From JANPEZ01 sp031423155 (GTDB taxonomy: Bacteria; Actinomycetota; UBA4738; HRBIN12), in assembly GCA_031423155.1 (NCBI GenBank), contig JANPEZ010000033.1, positions 1 to 64,000 of the forward strand: a DNA stretch of 64,000 nucleotides, read 5' to 3'. Position numbers and translations under genes: made by a program. Below are positions 41,413 to 49,067 of the stretch, one piece after another. Within the stretch, counting starts at the first letter, position 1, and each line of letters opens with the position of its first letter. Below the pieces are notes generated by a model. That model had not been told where the DNA came from. It ran no database searches and was given only the letters and a program-made list of their open reading frames with translations.

Positions 41413-42581
41413 ACCTTGTCCAGCGCGCGCAGGAAGTCCTCGACGATGTCTTCGGTGTCTTCCAGTCCGACGCTTACCCTGATCAAGCCGTCGCTGACAC
41501 CGGCGGCGCTGCGCTGCTCGGCATCCATCTGGCGATGAGTCGTCGAGGCCGCGTGTCCCACTAGGGTGTGAGCCCCGCCGAGACTCGTTGCGATCCAACC
41601 CACTTCGAGGGCATCGCAGAGGGCCTTCCCGGCCTCGACTCCACCGGCGACATCGAAGGCCAACATCCCTCCGGGCGCTCGCAGGATCCGCTGGGCGACC
41701 GAGTGTTGAGGGTGCGAAGCGAGCCCGGGGTACCAGACCCGCTCGACCTTGGCGTGCTCCTCGAGAACACCGGCGAGCACCGTGGCGCTTCGCGTGTGCT
41801 GCTGCATCCGCAGCGAAAGCGTGACCAAGCCCCGCATCGAGAGCCACGCCTCCAGGGGAGCCATCGTTCCCCCGTACTCGATCGCAAGATCACGCAGACG
41901 GCCGCGCCCGGCCTCGGACGTGCAGGCCACTCCCCCGATGAGATCGTTGTGGCCTCCGATGTACTTCGTGGCGGAGTGGATCACGTACTCGAACCCGAGG
42001 GCCGCCGGATTGCACAGGTACGGGGAGGCGATCGTGTTGTCGACGGCGGCCGGGACGCCGGCGTCGCGGCACAGCTCGCCGAGCGCCGACAGATCCGGAA
42101 CCGTCACGTTCGGGTTCGCGATGGTCTCGACGTAGAAGAGGGCCGCACCCGGCAGAGCGGCCTTCACAGCGTCAAGATCGTGAGGATCGACGAACGTTAC
42201 TTCCGCGCCGAACCTCGGCAGGATCTTGGAGAACAGCGAGAACGCACCTCCGTAGAGTTCGTTGCTTGCCACGAGCCGGTCCCCGGAGGCCACGTGCGCC
42301 GTGACCACCGTGTGGATCGCGGCCATGCCGGATGCGAAGGCGAAAGCTCCCTCGGTTCCCTCCAGGTCGGCCATCACGTTCTCGAACGCATCCACCGTCG
42401 GATTGCCGTAGCCGCGGGTGTAGGTGTAACCGGGTTTGCGGAAGGCGATGGTTTCGGCGTAGTCCTCTGAGGTATCGAATCGGAAGGTCGAGGTCTGGAA
42501 CAAAGGAACGCTCGGGGTCTCCTGCTCGACCGGCGGCGTCTTGGCGCCGTGAACGGCCCGAGTCGAGAACCCATCAGCCAT
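41409..42581 (-). CDS. metB: Cystathionine gamma-synthase / trans-sulfuration PLP enzyme
   Basis: 390 residues. Cys/Met-metabolism PLP family: FSTRAVHGA start, YTRGYGNPTVDAFE, ASGMAAIHTVV, DNTIASPYLCNP, PLP-Lys in YVIHSATKYIGGHNDLIGG, and SVGLEDTEDIVEDF at the end. MetB, MetC and Met gamma-lyase are hard to separate by eye; the gene context (ddl) does not help. TAGGCT lies 7 bases before the ATG, inside the end of plsC. Confidence 0.88.
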   Translation of the reverse strand: MADGFSTRAVHGAKTPPVEQETPSVPLFQTSTFRFDTSEDYAETIAFRKPGYTYTRGYGNPTVDAFENVMADLEGTEGAFAFASGMAAIHTVVTAHVASGDRLVASNELYGGAFSLFSKILPRFGAEVTFVDPHDLDAVKAALPGAALFYVETIANPNVTVPDLSALGELCRDAGVPAAVDNTIASPYLCNPAALGFEYVIHSATKYIGGHNDLIGGVACTSEAGRGRLRDLAIEYGGTMAPLEAWLSMRGLVTLSLRMQQHTRSATVLAGVLEEHAKVERVWYPGLASHPQHSVAQRILRAPGGMLAFDVAGGVEAGKALCDALEVGWIATSLGGAHTLVGHAASTTHRQMDAEQRSAAGVSDGLIRVSVGLEDTEDIVEDFLRALDKV

Positions 42582-42586
42582 GAGCC

Positions 42587-43261
42587 TCAGCCTACTTCAG
42601 TCCATCGCTTCGGATATCGGGAGCGAAGGTCCTTAACCATGCCGGTCAGCGCCGACATGAGTTCGGCCGTCATCTCTCGCAGGGCCTCGCGATCGGCCTT
42701 CTCGTCGGCGCGCGCGGAGAAGTCGATGGCCGGGCCGGCCCTCACCCAGACCGGCCGGCCGAACTTCACCGAGCCTCTGCCGGATTTCTGCCAGACGGCC
42801 TGCGATCCCCAACTGGCTATGGGGGTTATGGGGACACCGGAATCCAGCGACAGGCGGATCACACCGGTCTTTCCCTTCATCGGCATCGAATCGGGGTCAT
42901 CCGTAACCGTGCCCTCGGGATAGATGACGACGACCTCACCGCGTTCGAGCGCCTCGCGGGCCTCGACCAGCGGGGTCTGATCACCGCTCCCGCGCGAAAC
43001 GGGGATCTGACCTGCGCCTTTCAAAGCTCTGCCCACGACGGGGACTTCGAACAGATCGTTCTTGGCCAGGAAACGCGCCCGCCGCCCCGCCTCGTGCACG
43101 GCGAACACGTTGGCCCACGGATCCAGGTAGGAGATGTGGTTCGCGGCTATCAGCGCGGGGCCCTGCGCGGGGATCAGATCCAGGTTCTCGAGATGCCAGT
43201 TGAACCAGAATCGAACCGGCGGAAGGCCGACGACGGCGCAAACGCGATACCAAGGCTCCAG
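42587..43261 (-). CDS. plsC: 1-acyl-sn-glycerol-3-phosphate acyltransferase, probable CTG start
   Basis: 224 residues if translation starts at CTG 43261 (LEPWYRVCAVVGLPPVRFWF). No ATG/GTG/TTG is available near the expected start; the CTG has GGAGGAGG 9 bases upstream and lies 4 bases after the bioY stop. Motifs NHISYLDPW (HX4D), GAGQIPVSRGSGD and VVIYPEGTVTDD match the PlsC family, which makes phosphatidic acid at the membrane. An earlier ATG-type start inside bioY would add 47 unrelated residues. Confidence 0.85.
   Translation of the reverse strand: MEPWYRVCAVVGLPPVRFWFNWHLENLDLIPAQGPALIAANHISYLDPWANVFAVHEAGRRARFLAKNDLFEVPVVGRALKGAGQIPVSRGSGDQTPLVEAREALERGEVVVIYPEGTVTDDPDSMPMKGKTGVIRLSLDSGVPITPIASWGSQAVWQKSGRGSVKFGRPVWVRAGPAIDFSARADEKADREALREMTAELMSALTGMVKDLRSRYPKRWTEVG
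42589..42594 (-). promoter_or_regulatory. -10 box TAGGCT for leaderless metB
   Basis: TAGGCT with a 7-base gap to the metB ATG; it overlaps the last codons of plsC. Confidence 0.5.
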
Positions 43262-43265
43262 TTGG

Positions 43266-43883
43266 CTATCCCTCCTCCGGCTTGAACCTTTCGAGCAGCT
43301 TCCACGCCGCGGGCAGCAGTCCGGCGGCAAGGAGCATCTTGATGGTGTCTCCGATGACGAACGGGTACAGACCGTACTCCAGACCCGTTTCCAAGGGGAC
43401 ATCCAGGGATGCCATCAGCCAAGGCACGCCGATCGCATAGATCACGATGGATCCGAGGAGCATCGCTCCGATGGAGCTTCTGAGGTCGCGGTCCCAGCCC
43501 CGGCGCGAGAGCCAGCCGACCAGGGCCGAGGAGACGACGAAGGCCCACAGGTACCCGCCCGTCACGGAGGCCAGCTCCAAGACCGCTATCCCGGTGTCGT
43601 GAGAACCATCGGCGTTAGGGGCGAAGACCGCGAGACCGGCCACGCCCCATAGGAGATAAAGGGCCAGGGTCGCCGATCCGAGGGCCGGGCCATAGGCCGC
43701 ACCGACCAGCAAGACGCCAAGCGTCTGTCCGGTGATCGGCACCGGCGTGAACGGCAGCGAGATCGACACCTGCGCGAGGCCTGCGATGAGTGCGCTGCCC
43801 GCGAACGCGCAAACCACCTGGAACGCGGCGCGTGAGCTCGCCCGCGAACGCGGTGGAGCGAACGTGAGTGCTAGGGATGACAA
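43266..43883 (-). CDS. bioY: Biotin transporter BioY
   Basis: 205 residues, TTG start with TGAGGAGGT 8 bases upstream. Six predicted helices; BioY signatures SLPFTPVPITGQTLGVLLVG, SATLALYLLWGVAGLAVFA and GGYLWAFVVSSALVGWL. BioY is the substrate-binding S component of the ECF transporter for biotin; no ATPase genes follow, so it would use a shared module or work alone. plsC is translated behind it. Confidence 0.93.
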   Translation of the reverse strand: MSSLALTFAPPRSRASSRAAFQVVCAFAGSALIAGLAQVSISLPFTPVPITGQTLGVLLVGAAYGPALGSATLALYLLWGVAGLAVFAPNADGSHDTGIAVLELASVTGGYLWAFVVSSALVGWLSRRGWDRDLRSSIGAMLLGSIVIYAIGVPWLMASLDVPLETGLEYGLYPFVIGDTIKMLLAAGLLPAAWKLLERFKPEEG

Positions 43884-43992
43884 ACGGATCGACCTCCTCA
43901 GGTCTGCTGGACGGATACCGGACCTGCGAGCATGCGGGAGCCTATCGCAGGGAAGGCCCGGTCTCTCGGTTCGGTTCGGCTAAACCTTCCGA

Positions 43993-43998
43993 TAGTCT
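43993..43998 (+). promoter_or_regulatory. -10 box TAGTCT for leaderless cofC
   Basis: TAGTCT with a 7-base gap to the GTG at 44006, in the space divergent to bioY. Confidence 0.5.
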
Positions 43999-44005
43999 TG
44001 CCGGC

Positions 44006-44650
44006 GTGCGGATCCTCGCCGTCCCCGTTAAGTCACTCTCAGAGGCCAAGACCCGCCTCTCGCCCGCGCTTTCTGAGTTGGAACGCGCGGCCCTGACGCT
44101 GGCCATGCTCGAAGACGTCCTCGACGCGACGACCGCTCTGAGCGGCTGGGAATCCTGGGTCATCTCCCCCGACGAGGCGGTCCTGGAGATCGCTGCCCGA
44201 CGTGGAGCCCGTCCGATCCCGGAGGAGAAGCCGCCCCTGTCCAGCGCCGCCCGCCAGCTCACCGAGGAGGCGACCGCGGCGGGTGCGGAAGCTCTGGCGA
44301 TCCTGCTTGCCGACACGCCGTTGGTCACATCAAAAGCGCTGACGCAAGCCCTGCACACCCTCGGGCGGGTGGTCCTGGCACCGAGCGAGGACGAGACCGG
44401 AACGAACCTGCTCGTCAGGCGCCCTCCGGGAACCATCCACGCCAAGTTCGGGCCGGAGTCTTTCCGCAGACACATGGAGACGGCCGAGTCCAGCGGCGTT
44501 CCGGCGGCGGTCGTTCAGATACCCGAGCTGGCCTTCGACCTGGACGTTCCGGGCGATATCCTCAAGCTGCTCCATTCGCGCCGGCAGGGGCGTACCCGCG
44601 AGGTCTGCCTGGATATGGACCTCGGATCGCGCATACAGATAAGGACCTAG
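44006..44650 (+). CDS. cofC: 2-phospho-L-lactate / PEP guanylyltransferase (CofC/FbiD)
   Basis: 214 residues from GTG 44006 (VRILAVPVKSLSEAKTRLSP). The nucleotidyltransferase start KSLSEAKTRLSP, LLADTPLVT, then ETGTNLLVRRPP and AKFGPESFRRHM are the CofC pattern. Makes the guanylated precursor of coenzyme F420, so the organism likely uses F420. The open frame extends 46 codons upstream without homology. Followed by a cold-shock-like gene with a 12-base gap. Confidence 0.9.
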   Translation: MRILAVPVKSLSEAKTRLSPALSELERAALTLAMLEDVLDATTALSGWESWVISPDEAVLEIAARRGARPIPEEKPPLSSAARQLTEEATAAGAEALAILLADTPLVTSKALTQALHTLGRVVLAPSEDETGTNLLVRRPPGTIHAKFGPESFRRHMETAESSGVPAAVVQIPELAFDLDVPGDILKLLHSRRQGRTREVCLDMDLGSRIQIRT

Positions 44651-44662
44651 GAGGAACTCGAG

Positions 44663-44869
44663 ATGGCTCAGGGAACGATCAAGGACTTCGACGATGAGAC
44701 CCGTAGCGGGAGCCTGCTTATGGAGGATCGCGCGGAAGTCAAGATCGACCCGACCTCCCTGGAGGGAGCCGAGATCAGAACACTGCGGCTCGGTCAGCGA
44801 GTGAAGTTCGATCTGGTCGAAGAAGCGGGAGCCAAGGTCGCAAGGACCCTTCGGCTCGTCACGTTCTAG
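44663..44869 (+). CDS. Degenerate cold-shock-domain-like protein
   Basis: 68 residues. Starts MAQGTIKDFDDETRSGSLLM and ends LGQRVKFDLVEEAGAKVARTLRLVTF, which follows the five-strand CSD plan (GTVKWF..., GQ.V.F). The aromatic RNA-binding motifs (KGFGFI, VFVHF) are replaced by RSGSLLM and AEVKID, so classic nucleic-acid stacking is unlikely. AGGAGGA stands 7 bases before the ATG. Likely co-transcribed with cofC. Confidence 0.75.
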   Translation: MAQGTIKDFDDETRSGSLLMEDRAEVKIDPTSLEGAEIRTLRLGQRVKFDLVEEAGAKVARTLRLVTF

Positions 44870-44876
44870 CGAGGCT

Positions 44877-45170
44877 TCAGCGGCGGCGCTTCTTCGTCTG
44901 AACCTGCTCGCGGAACTCCTTGCCCGGGCTGAACGAGGGCACATCGCGGGCCGGAACCACTATCGGCGTCTCGGGCTTGCGCGGGTTGCGAGCGATCCTC
45001 TTGTTGCGACGTTTGCGTTCGAAGGTCCCGAAGTCCGCGAGGGTCACGCGGTCGCCCTTCGTGACGGAGTTCTGGATCGAGTCGATGGCCGCATCGACCA
45101 CCCGCCCTACATCGGCTTTGGAAAGACCAGTCTTCTTCGCCACATCCGCGACGAGGCCGCTCTTGTTCAC
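44877..45170 (-). CDS. hup: DNA-binding protein HU
   Basis: 97 residues from GTG 45170 (VNKSGLVADVAKKTGLSKAD), with GGGAAGGGAG 6 bases upstream. HU/IHF features: VVDAAIDSIQNSVTKGDRVTLADFGTFERK, RNPRKPETPIVVPAR (the DNA-bending arm with its Pro) and PSFSPGKEFRE, followed by a basic end KKRRR. The longer frame upstream shows no homology. Nucleoid-associated dimer. Confidence 0.93.
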   Translation of the reverse strand: MNKSGLVADVAKKTGLSKADVGRVVDAAIDSIQNSVTKGDRVTLADFGTFERKRRNKRIARNPRKPETPIVVPARDVPSFSPGKEFREQVQTKKRRR

Positions 45171-45303
45171 AGCGAACTCCCTTCCCCTGCTCCTTAAGAC
45201 CGTTGCACCGTATCGGTAATCGGCCCATGCGGTCAATCCGCGAACCCAGGCCGTGTCGGGAGCATACGGGCGCAGGCGTCCCGGTGGGAAAGAGGCGACC
45301 TGT

Positions 45304-45309
45304 TAGCAT
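45304..45309 (+). promoter_or_regulatory. -10 box TAGCAT for tRNA-Gln
   Basis: TAGCAT 12 bases upstream of the tRNA 5' end, so transcription should begin about 5 bases before the mature tRNA. Confidence 0.5.
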
Positions 45310-45321
45310 CGAAACCGCTCT

Positions 45322-45395
45322 TGGGGCGTGGTGTAACGGCAGCACGACAGGTTCTGGCCCTGTTAGTCGAGGTTCGAATCCTTGCGCCCCAGCCA
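45322..45395 (+). tRNA. tRNA-Gln (anticodon CTG)
   Basis: Acceptor TGGGGCG pairs with CGCCCCA; anticodon stem ACAGG/CCTGT holds loop TTCTGGC with CTG at 45354-45356; T-loop GGTTCGAATCC. Discriminator G and CCA are encoded. It is the left border of an accessory gene group. Confidence 0.95.
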
Positions 45396-45464
45396 GCACC
45401 TGATCGGCGCGAAGGCGTGTTGCGCGAAATCGGCGAAGGTGTTGGAACCGCTCCCGCCAACCCC

Positions 45465-45833
45465 TTACCCATGCGACTCTTTGGATGAACCCCTTCTCGC
45501 CAGCCACACAACGAGCGAAACCACCGGCACCACGCCGAACATCGCGATGTAGATCGGGCTTTCATCCGGATACAGGAACACGGCAACGACATGAAATGCC
45601 AAGAGTGGGAGTGTTCCGAGAAGGACAAGAAGCGCTGCATGCTGGTGCCTGAGGATGCGGTAGGCACCGACAGCGAGGGCGGCTACTCCGCACAATGTCA
45701 AGGCTGCCTGCAGTAGGTCGTTCCCGATCGCCTGGACTGCGAACTGCAGATAGAAGAGTGCGCCCACCACGAGGCCGATGCAGCCAGTGACGCGCGCCAC
45801 GGTTGGCCCGGCGGAGACACCCACTTTATCCAT
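45465..45833 (-). CDS. Small four-helix membrane protein, paralogue A
   Basis: 122 residues. Four hydrophobic segments: TGCIGLVVGALFYLQFAVQAI, ALTLCGVAALAVGAY, LLVLLGTLPLLAFHVVAVFLY and IYIAMFGVVPVVSLVVWLARR. Clear homologue of the protein at 46115-46447 (shared FAV.AI, CG...LA.G, AA..VL.GTLP, ESPI....FGV.PV). No known family. No ribosome binding site before the ATG that I can point to. Confidence 0.7.
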   Translation of the reverse strand: MDKVGVSAGPTVARVTGCIGLVVGALFYLQFAVQAIGNDLLQAALTLCGVAALAVGAYRILRHQHAALLVLLGTLPLLAFHVVAVFLYPDESPIYIAMFGVVPVVSLVVWLARRGSSKESHG

Positions 45834-46114
45834 GCTGTAAGTGTCTCAGGCCAAGGTCGGGAGTAGGAGCCGGGCGTATCTCTCCCATGCGATGTCGTGC
45901 GAATCGGCCACCCTAAGCCCTCGAACAGGCCTCAGACGCACAGTTCTGCAACCTGTTTCAGCAGGTCGGAGGCGGTTCGAACTTTGTCTAACCAAGCCAG
46001 CAGATCCCAGGGTTACCACACGCCCGCCCTAGCTCGGCGCTCGTTGCTGCGCGGGACCGGGAGTGCGAAGATGCGCCGCGTGGAATCGGGAGCTTCAGGT
46101 AGCAGCGAGATCTG
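45834..46114. other. Intergenic space between divergent paralogues
   Basis: 281 bases without a supported gene. It should contain the promoters of both paralogues. A small inverted repeat ACCTG-TTTCAG-CAGGT lies at 45951-45966; otherwise nothing definite is seen. Confidence 0.4.
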
Positions 46115-46447
46115 ATGCGCAGACTCGGTGCGGTAGGTCTGGCTGTTGCTGCTCCCCTCTACCTCAACTTCGCGGTTACGGCGATCTCTCAGTCCCTCAC
46201 GCAAGCGATCCTCGTCTTCTGTGGAACATTGGGCCTGGCGGCTGGGTCGGTCCGCAGGTTCAGGGGGCAGGGGGCGGCCATGGTCGTGCTCGCCGGCACC
46301 TTACCGGTGTTCGTCCTGCAGGTCGCCGCCATCTTCATCTTCGATGAGGAGAGTCCCATCTTCGTCGTCATCTTCGGAGTCGCGCCGGTCGCGACCGCAC
46401 TCGTGAGGGTCGCGCGTCGCAAGGTACCGCAGGGAGCTCCTGCGTAG
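46115..46447 (+). CDS. Small four-helix membrane protein, paralogue B
   Basis: 110 residues. GAVGLAVAAPLYLNFAVTAI, QAILVFCGTLGLAAGSV, AMVVLAGTLPVFVLQVAAIF and PIFVVIFGVAPVATALVRVARR align along the whole length with paralogue A at 45465-45833, encoded on the opposite strand. The acidic loop DEESPI is conserved in both. Function unknown. Followed by the TMEM175-like gene after 39 bases. Confidence 0.7.
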   Translation: MRRLGAVGLAVAAPLYLNFAVTAISQSLTQAILVFCGTLGLAAGSVRRFRGQGAAMVVLAGTLPVFVLQVAAIFIFDEESPIFVVIFGVAPVATALVRVARRKVPQGAPA

Positions 46448-46486
46448 AACTCCCGTCGACAACGATCTCCGGTGGAGGTACGGACG

Positions 46487-47146
46487 ATGACGAAACTGCG
46501 CCGCGGGGAACCGACCGAGACGGGTAGGTCGGAGGGTTTCAGCGATGGCGTGTTCGCGGTAGCTATCACCCTCTTGGCCCTAGACCTGGTTCGCATCCGC
46601 GCTACACCCGGAGTGGGTAACGGCAAGCTCTTCGCCGCGATCGCGCGGTTCTGGCCGACCTTGCTAGCGTTCGCAGCATCGTTCGCATTCATCGGAGTCG
46701 CATGGCTCAACCATCACAACGTCTTCTCTCGGGTCAAGCACCTGTCTCGGGGCACGAACGCCGCCAACCTCCTGCTTCTAGCCAGTGTCGCCCTCGTCCC
46801 GTGGGTCACCTCAACCCTCGCTGAGGCGATGTCCCTTCCAGGCAAGCACGGCAAACAGGAAGTGCTCCTGTACGCCGCGGTCCTCATCTTCGATGCGATC
46901 ACCTGGTTCATACTTCTGAACCTGTTGTCGCGACACCCCGAGCTGCTCGAGGACCCCGCATACGCACGCGGGTTCGCGGCGGACCGCTTCTCCGCCCTGA
47001 TCGGCGTCGGCGCGGGTGTGGTCGGCGGGGTCATCGGCCTTTACTGGTCGCCCATCGCGGCGACGGTCCTGTTCTTCGCGATGCCCATCTTCTTCGCTGT
47101 CGTTTCCGAAGGATTCGAGCACGCGAGTGAGGAAGCGGACTCCTAA
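46487..47146 (+). CDS. TMEM175-like potassium channel subunit (DUF1211)
   Basis: 219 residues from ATG 46487; GGAGGT stands 7 bases upstream. The family filter motif is present near the start: GFSDGVFAVAITLLALDL, followed by FAFIGVAWLNHHNVF. Six hydrophobic segments, as in bacterial TMEM175 homologues that assemble as tetramers and conduct K+. A single FSDGxxAxxxT motif, as expected for the bacterial six-helix form. Confidence 0.85.
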   Translation: MTKLRRGEPTETGRSEGFSDGVFAVAITLLALDLVRIRATPGVGNGKLFAAIARFWPTLLAFAASFAFIGVAWLNHHNVFSRVKHLSRGTNAANLLLLASVALVPWVTSTLAEAMSLPGKHGKQEVLLYAAVLIFDAITWFILLNLLSRHPELLEDPAYARGFAADRFSALIGVGAGVVGGVIGLYWSPIAATVLFFAMPIFFAVVSEGFEHASEEADS

Positions 47147-47156
47147 GGGTCCGAAC

Positions 47157-47735
47157 ATGGACCGTCGGAAACGCTCCTTCGATCGGGCTTATCGCCGAGG
47201 CGTGACGCCCTGGGACACGGGTGTCACTCCCCCGGAGGTCGTGGCGTTCATCGCAGCCTGTGCGACTCCCGGGCGGGCCCTGGATCTAGGGTGCGGTACG
47301 GGAACCAACGCGCTGTACCTTGCCCGACTTGGATGGCAGGTCGTCGGCATCGACCTCTCCGAACTCGCGATCGAGGCCGCGCGAGCGAAACTGGCCGCGA
47401 CATCGCTCACCGAAGTGACTTTCCTGCGAGGCGACGTGACGGACCTGGCAGCCCTGGGGGTGGAGGGGCCTTTCGACTTCGTGCTGGACATCGGCTGCTA
47501 CCACGGTATCCCTGTAGGCAGGCGCAAGGCCTATGTTCGCGGAGTGGCAGAGCGAACGCGGCCCGAGGCGACCCTCCTGTTGTTCGCTTTCAAGCGTTCT
47601 CACCGTGGGCTGATCCACCGGCCGACGGTCGAGGACGAAGTCCGCAGGCGGTTCGCTGACTCGTTCAACGTGGTGCACGTCGAACCCGGCACGCGGCCGC
47701 CGGGCGCGGCCTGGTTCACCCTTCGTCGCCGCTGA
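47157..47735 (+). CDS. Class I SAM-dependent methyltransferase
   Basis: 192 residues from ATG 47157. Opens RRKRSFDRAYRRGVTPWDTG, then AdoMet motif ALDLGCGTGTNALYLARLGW and VVGIDLSELAIEAARAK, a later DFVLDIGCYHGIP. The TPWDTG...PPEVV start resembles TehB/thiopurine-type methyltransferases. Substrate unknown. Starts 10 bases after the channel gene, probably in the same transcript. Confidence 0.82.
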   Translation: MDRRKRSFDRAYRRGVTPWDTGVTPPEVVAFIAACATPGRALDLGCGTGTNALYLARLGWQVVGIDLSELAIEAARAKLAATSLTEVTFLRGDVTDLAALGVEGPFDFVLDIGCYHGIPVGRRKAYVRGVAERTRPEATLLLFAFKRSHRGLIHRPTVEDEVRRRFADSFNVVHVEPGTRPPGAAWFTLRRR

Positions 47736-47748
47736 GGGTCCGTTGGCA

Positions 47749-48663
47749 CTACATCGACCCGACACCCAGGTGTTGGGCCAGCTTGTCCAGGGTCTCGTTG
47801 CCACGCTCGATCGCGTTGACCTTCTCGATCGTTTCGTCTCGCTCGCTCGCCGTTTCGAATACCACACGCAGCGTTAGAGCCGTCATCCCCATGAAGTCGT
47901 CGAACGTGACGGTGGAGATGAACCGCGGGTCGGCGTGGGTCATGACCAGACGCTCGGAGGGGACGACCTCGTCGTAGACGTAGTCGTTCGGGTAGTCCGT
48001 ACCGTCGGGGCCGTGGAAGATGAACCTGAGCGCCCCGCCGACTCGGACGTCCATCTCCTGCATGGTCAACGTGAACCCCTTGGGGCCGTACCACTCGGGG
48101 AGCTGCTCGGGATCCGTCCAGGCCGCGTAGACCACCTCTCGCGAAGCCTGGAACAACCGCGAGATCACCATCTGGCGGTCTAGCGCGCCGGTCAGCACGT
48201 CGTCCAGACACTGAAGGCTCTGGGTCCATCCGGCCCGCATGCCTCCGAGCATCGGAGCTGCTTCGGGAACGAGGGCGACCGCCTGAGCTTTCACATGAAG
48301 CTCGGTCTTGCCGTCCACGTCTCGAAAGGTGATCGTGTTCGTGGCTTCTATCAGGACGTTGCCGGCCTGATCCAGTGCTTTCGACTCGACGACGAGCCGC
48401 TCGGGGGCGACCACCTCGATGTAGGTTCCGGTCATCTTGTAGTCCGTTCCGTCCGGATCACGCATGACGACCGTCATCGTTCCCCCCGGACGAGGGTCGG
48501 ACTCGCAGACCGGCGCAGTGAAGCCCTCCGGTCCCCACCACTTAGCCAGCTGATCGGCCTCAGTGCAGGCTCGGAAGACCATCTCGCGAGGAGCGGCGAA
48601 TATCCTCGTTATCTCGAGCTCTGCGCTGGCGGTTTCCATGGCAGTGTCGGATGTCTCACTCAT
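47749..48663 (-). CDS. Tandem AHSA1/SRPBCC-domain protein
   Basis: 304 residues built of two AHSA1-like halves: ITRIFAAPREMVFRACTEADQLAKWWGPEGF (about 18-50) and ISRLFQASREVVYAAWTDPEQLPEWYGPKGF (about 166-200), each followed by the curved sheet and a long helix. Such domains bind hydrophobic ligands. Genes of this type are very often encoded after an ArsR regulator, as here; the overlap of 8 bases shows one operon. Two complete copies in one chain is less common than single domains. Confidence 0.85.
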   Translation of the reverse strand: MSETSDTAMETASAELEITRIFAAPREMVFRACTEADQLAKWWGPEGFTAPVCESDPRPGGTMTVVMRDPDGTDYKMTGTYIEVVAPERLVVESKALDQAGNVLIEATNTITFRDVDGKTELHVKAQAVALVPEAAPMLGGMRAGWTQSLQCLDDVLTGALDRQMVISRLFQASREVVYAAWTDPEQLPEWYGPKGFTLTMQEMDVRVGGALRFIFHGPDGTDYPNDYVYDEVVPSERLVMTHADPRFISTVTFDDFMGMTALTLRVVFETASERDETIEKVNAIERGNETLDKLAQHLGVGSM

Positions 48664-49000
48664 CGTTCTTCCCCTTCCCTTGAAGTTCCTTCAGGTAGTC
48701 GTCGAGGCGGTCCAGACGCCCCTCCCAGAGTTGCCGGTACGCCTCGAGCCAGGCTGCAGCATCTTCGAGTGGCGCCGGTTCAAGGTTGCACGGCCGGCGT
48801 TGCGCCTCGCGTCCCTGCGAGATAAGCCCGGCCTTGATGAGGACCTTCAGGTGCTTGGTGATGGCCGGCTTGGTCATATCGAAGGGCTCTGACAGTTCAC
48901 CAACGGTCGCCTTGCCGGCTGCCAGCCGTGCCAATATCGCGCGTCGCGTCGGGTCGGCCAAAGCCGAGAAGGTCCTGTCGAGCTGATCCGTCGCCGTCAT
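48656..49000 (-). CDS. ArsR-family repressor
   Basis: 114 residues. Winged helix with LDRTFSALADPTRRAILARLA, MTKPAITKHLKVLIKAGLISQ and a C-terminal helix LEAYRQLWEGRLDRLDDYLKEL, the subtype that lacks metal-binding Cys and accompanies AHSA1 genes. Probably autoregulates: the 67-base upstream space contains an A/T-rich imperfect dyad around GTTTACC and GATAAC that could be its operator. Confidence 0.88.
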   Translation of the reverse strand: MTATDQLDRTFSALADPTRRAILARLAAGKATVGELSEPFDMTKPAITKHLKVLIKAGLISQGREAQRRPCNLEPAPLEDAAAWLEAYRQLWEGRLDRLDDYLKELQGKGKNDE

Positions 49001-49067
49001 AGTTCACCGCCTTGTTATCTAACTGCTCGGTAAACTACATACTCGACCAGCCTTCGTCAAGCTCGAT

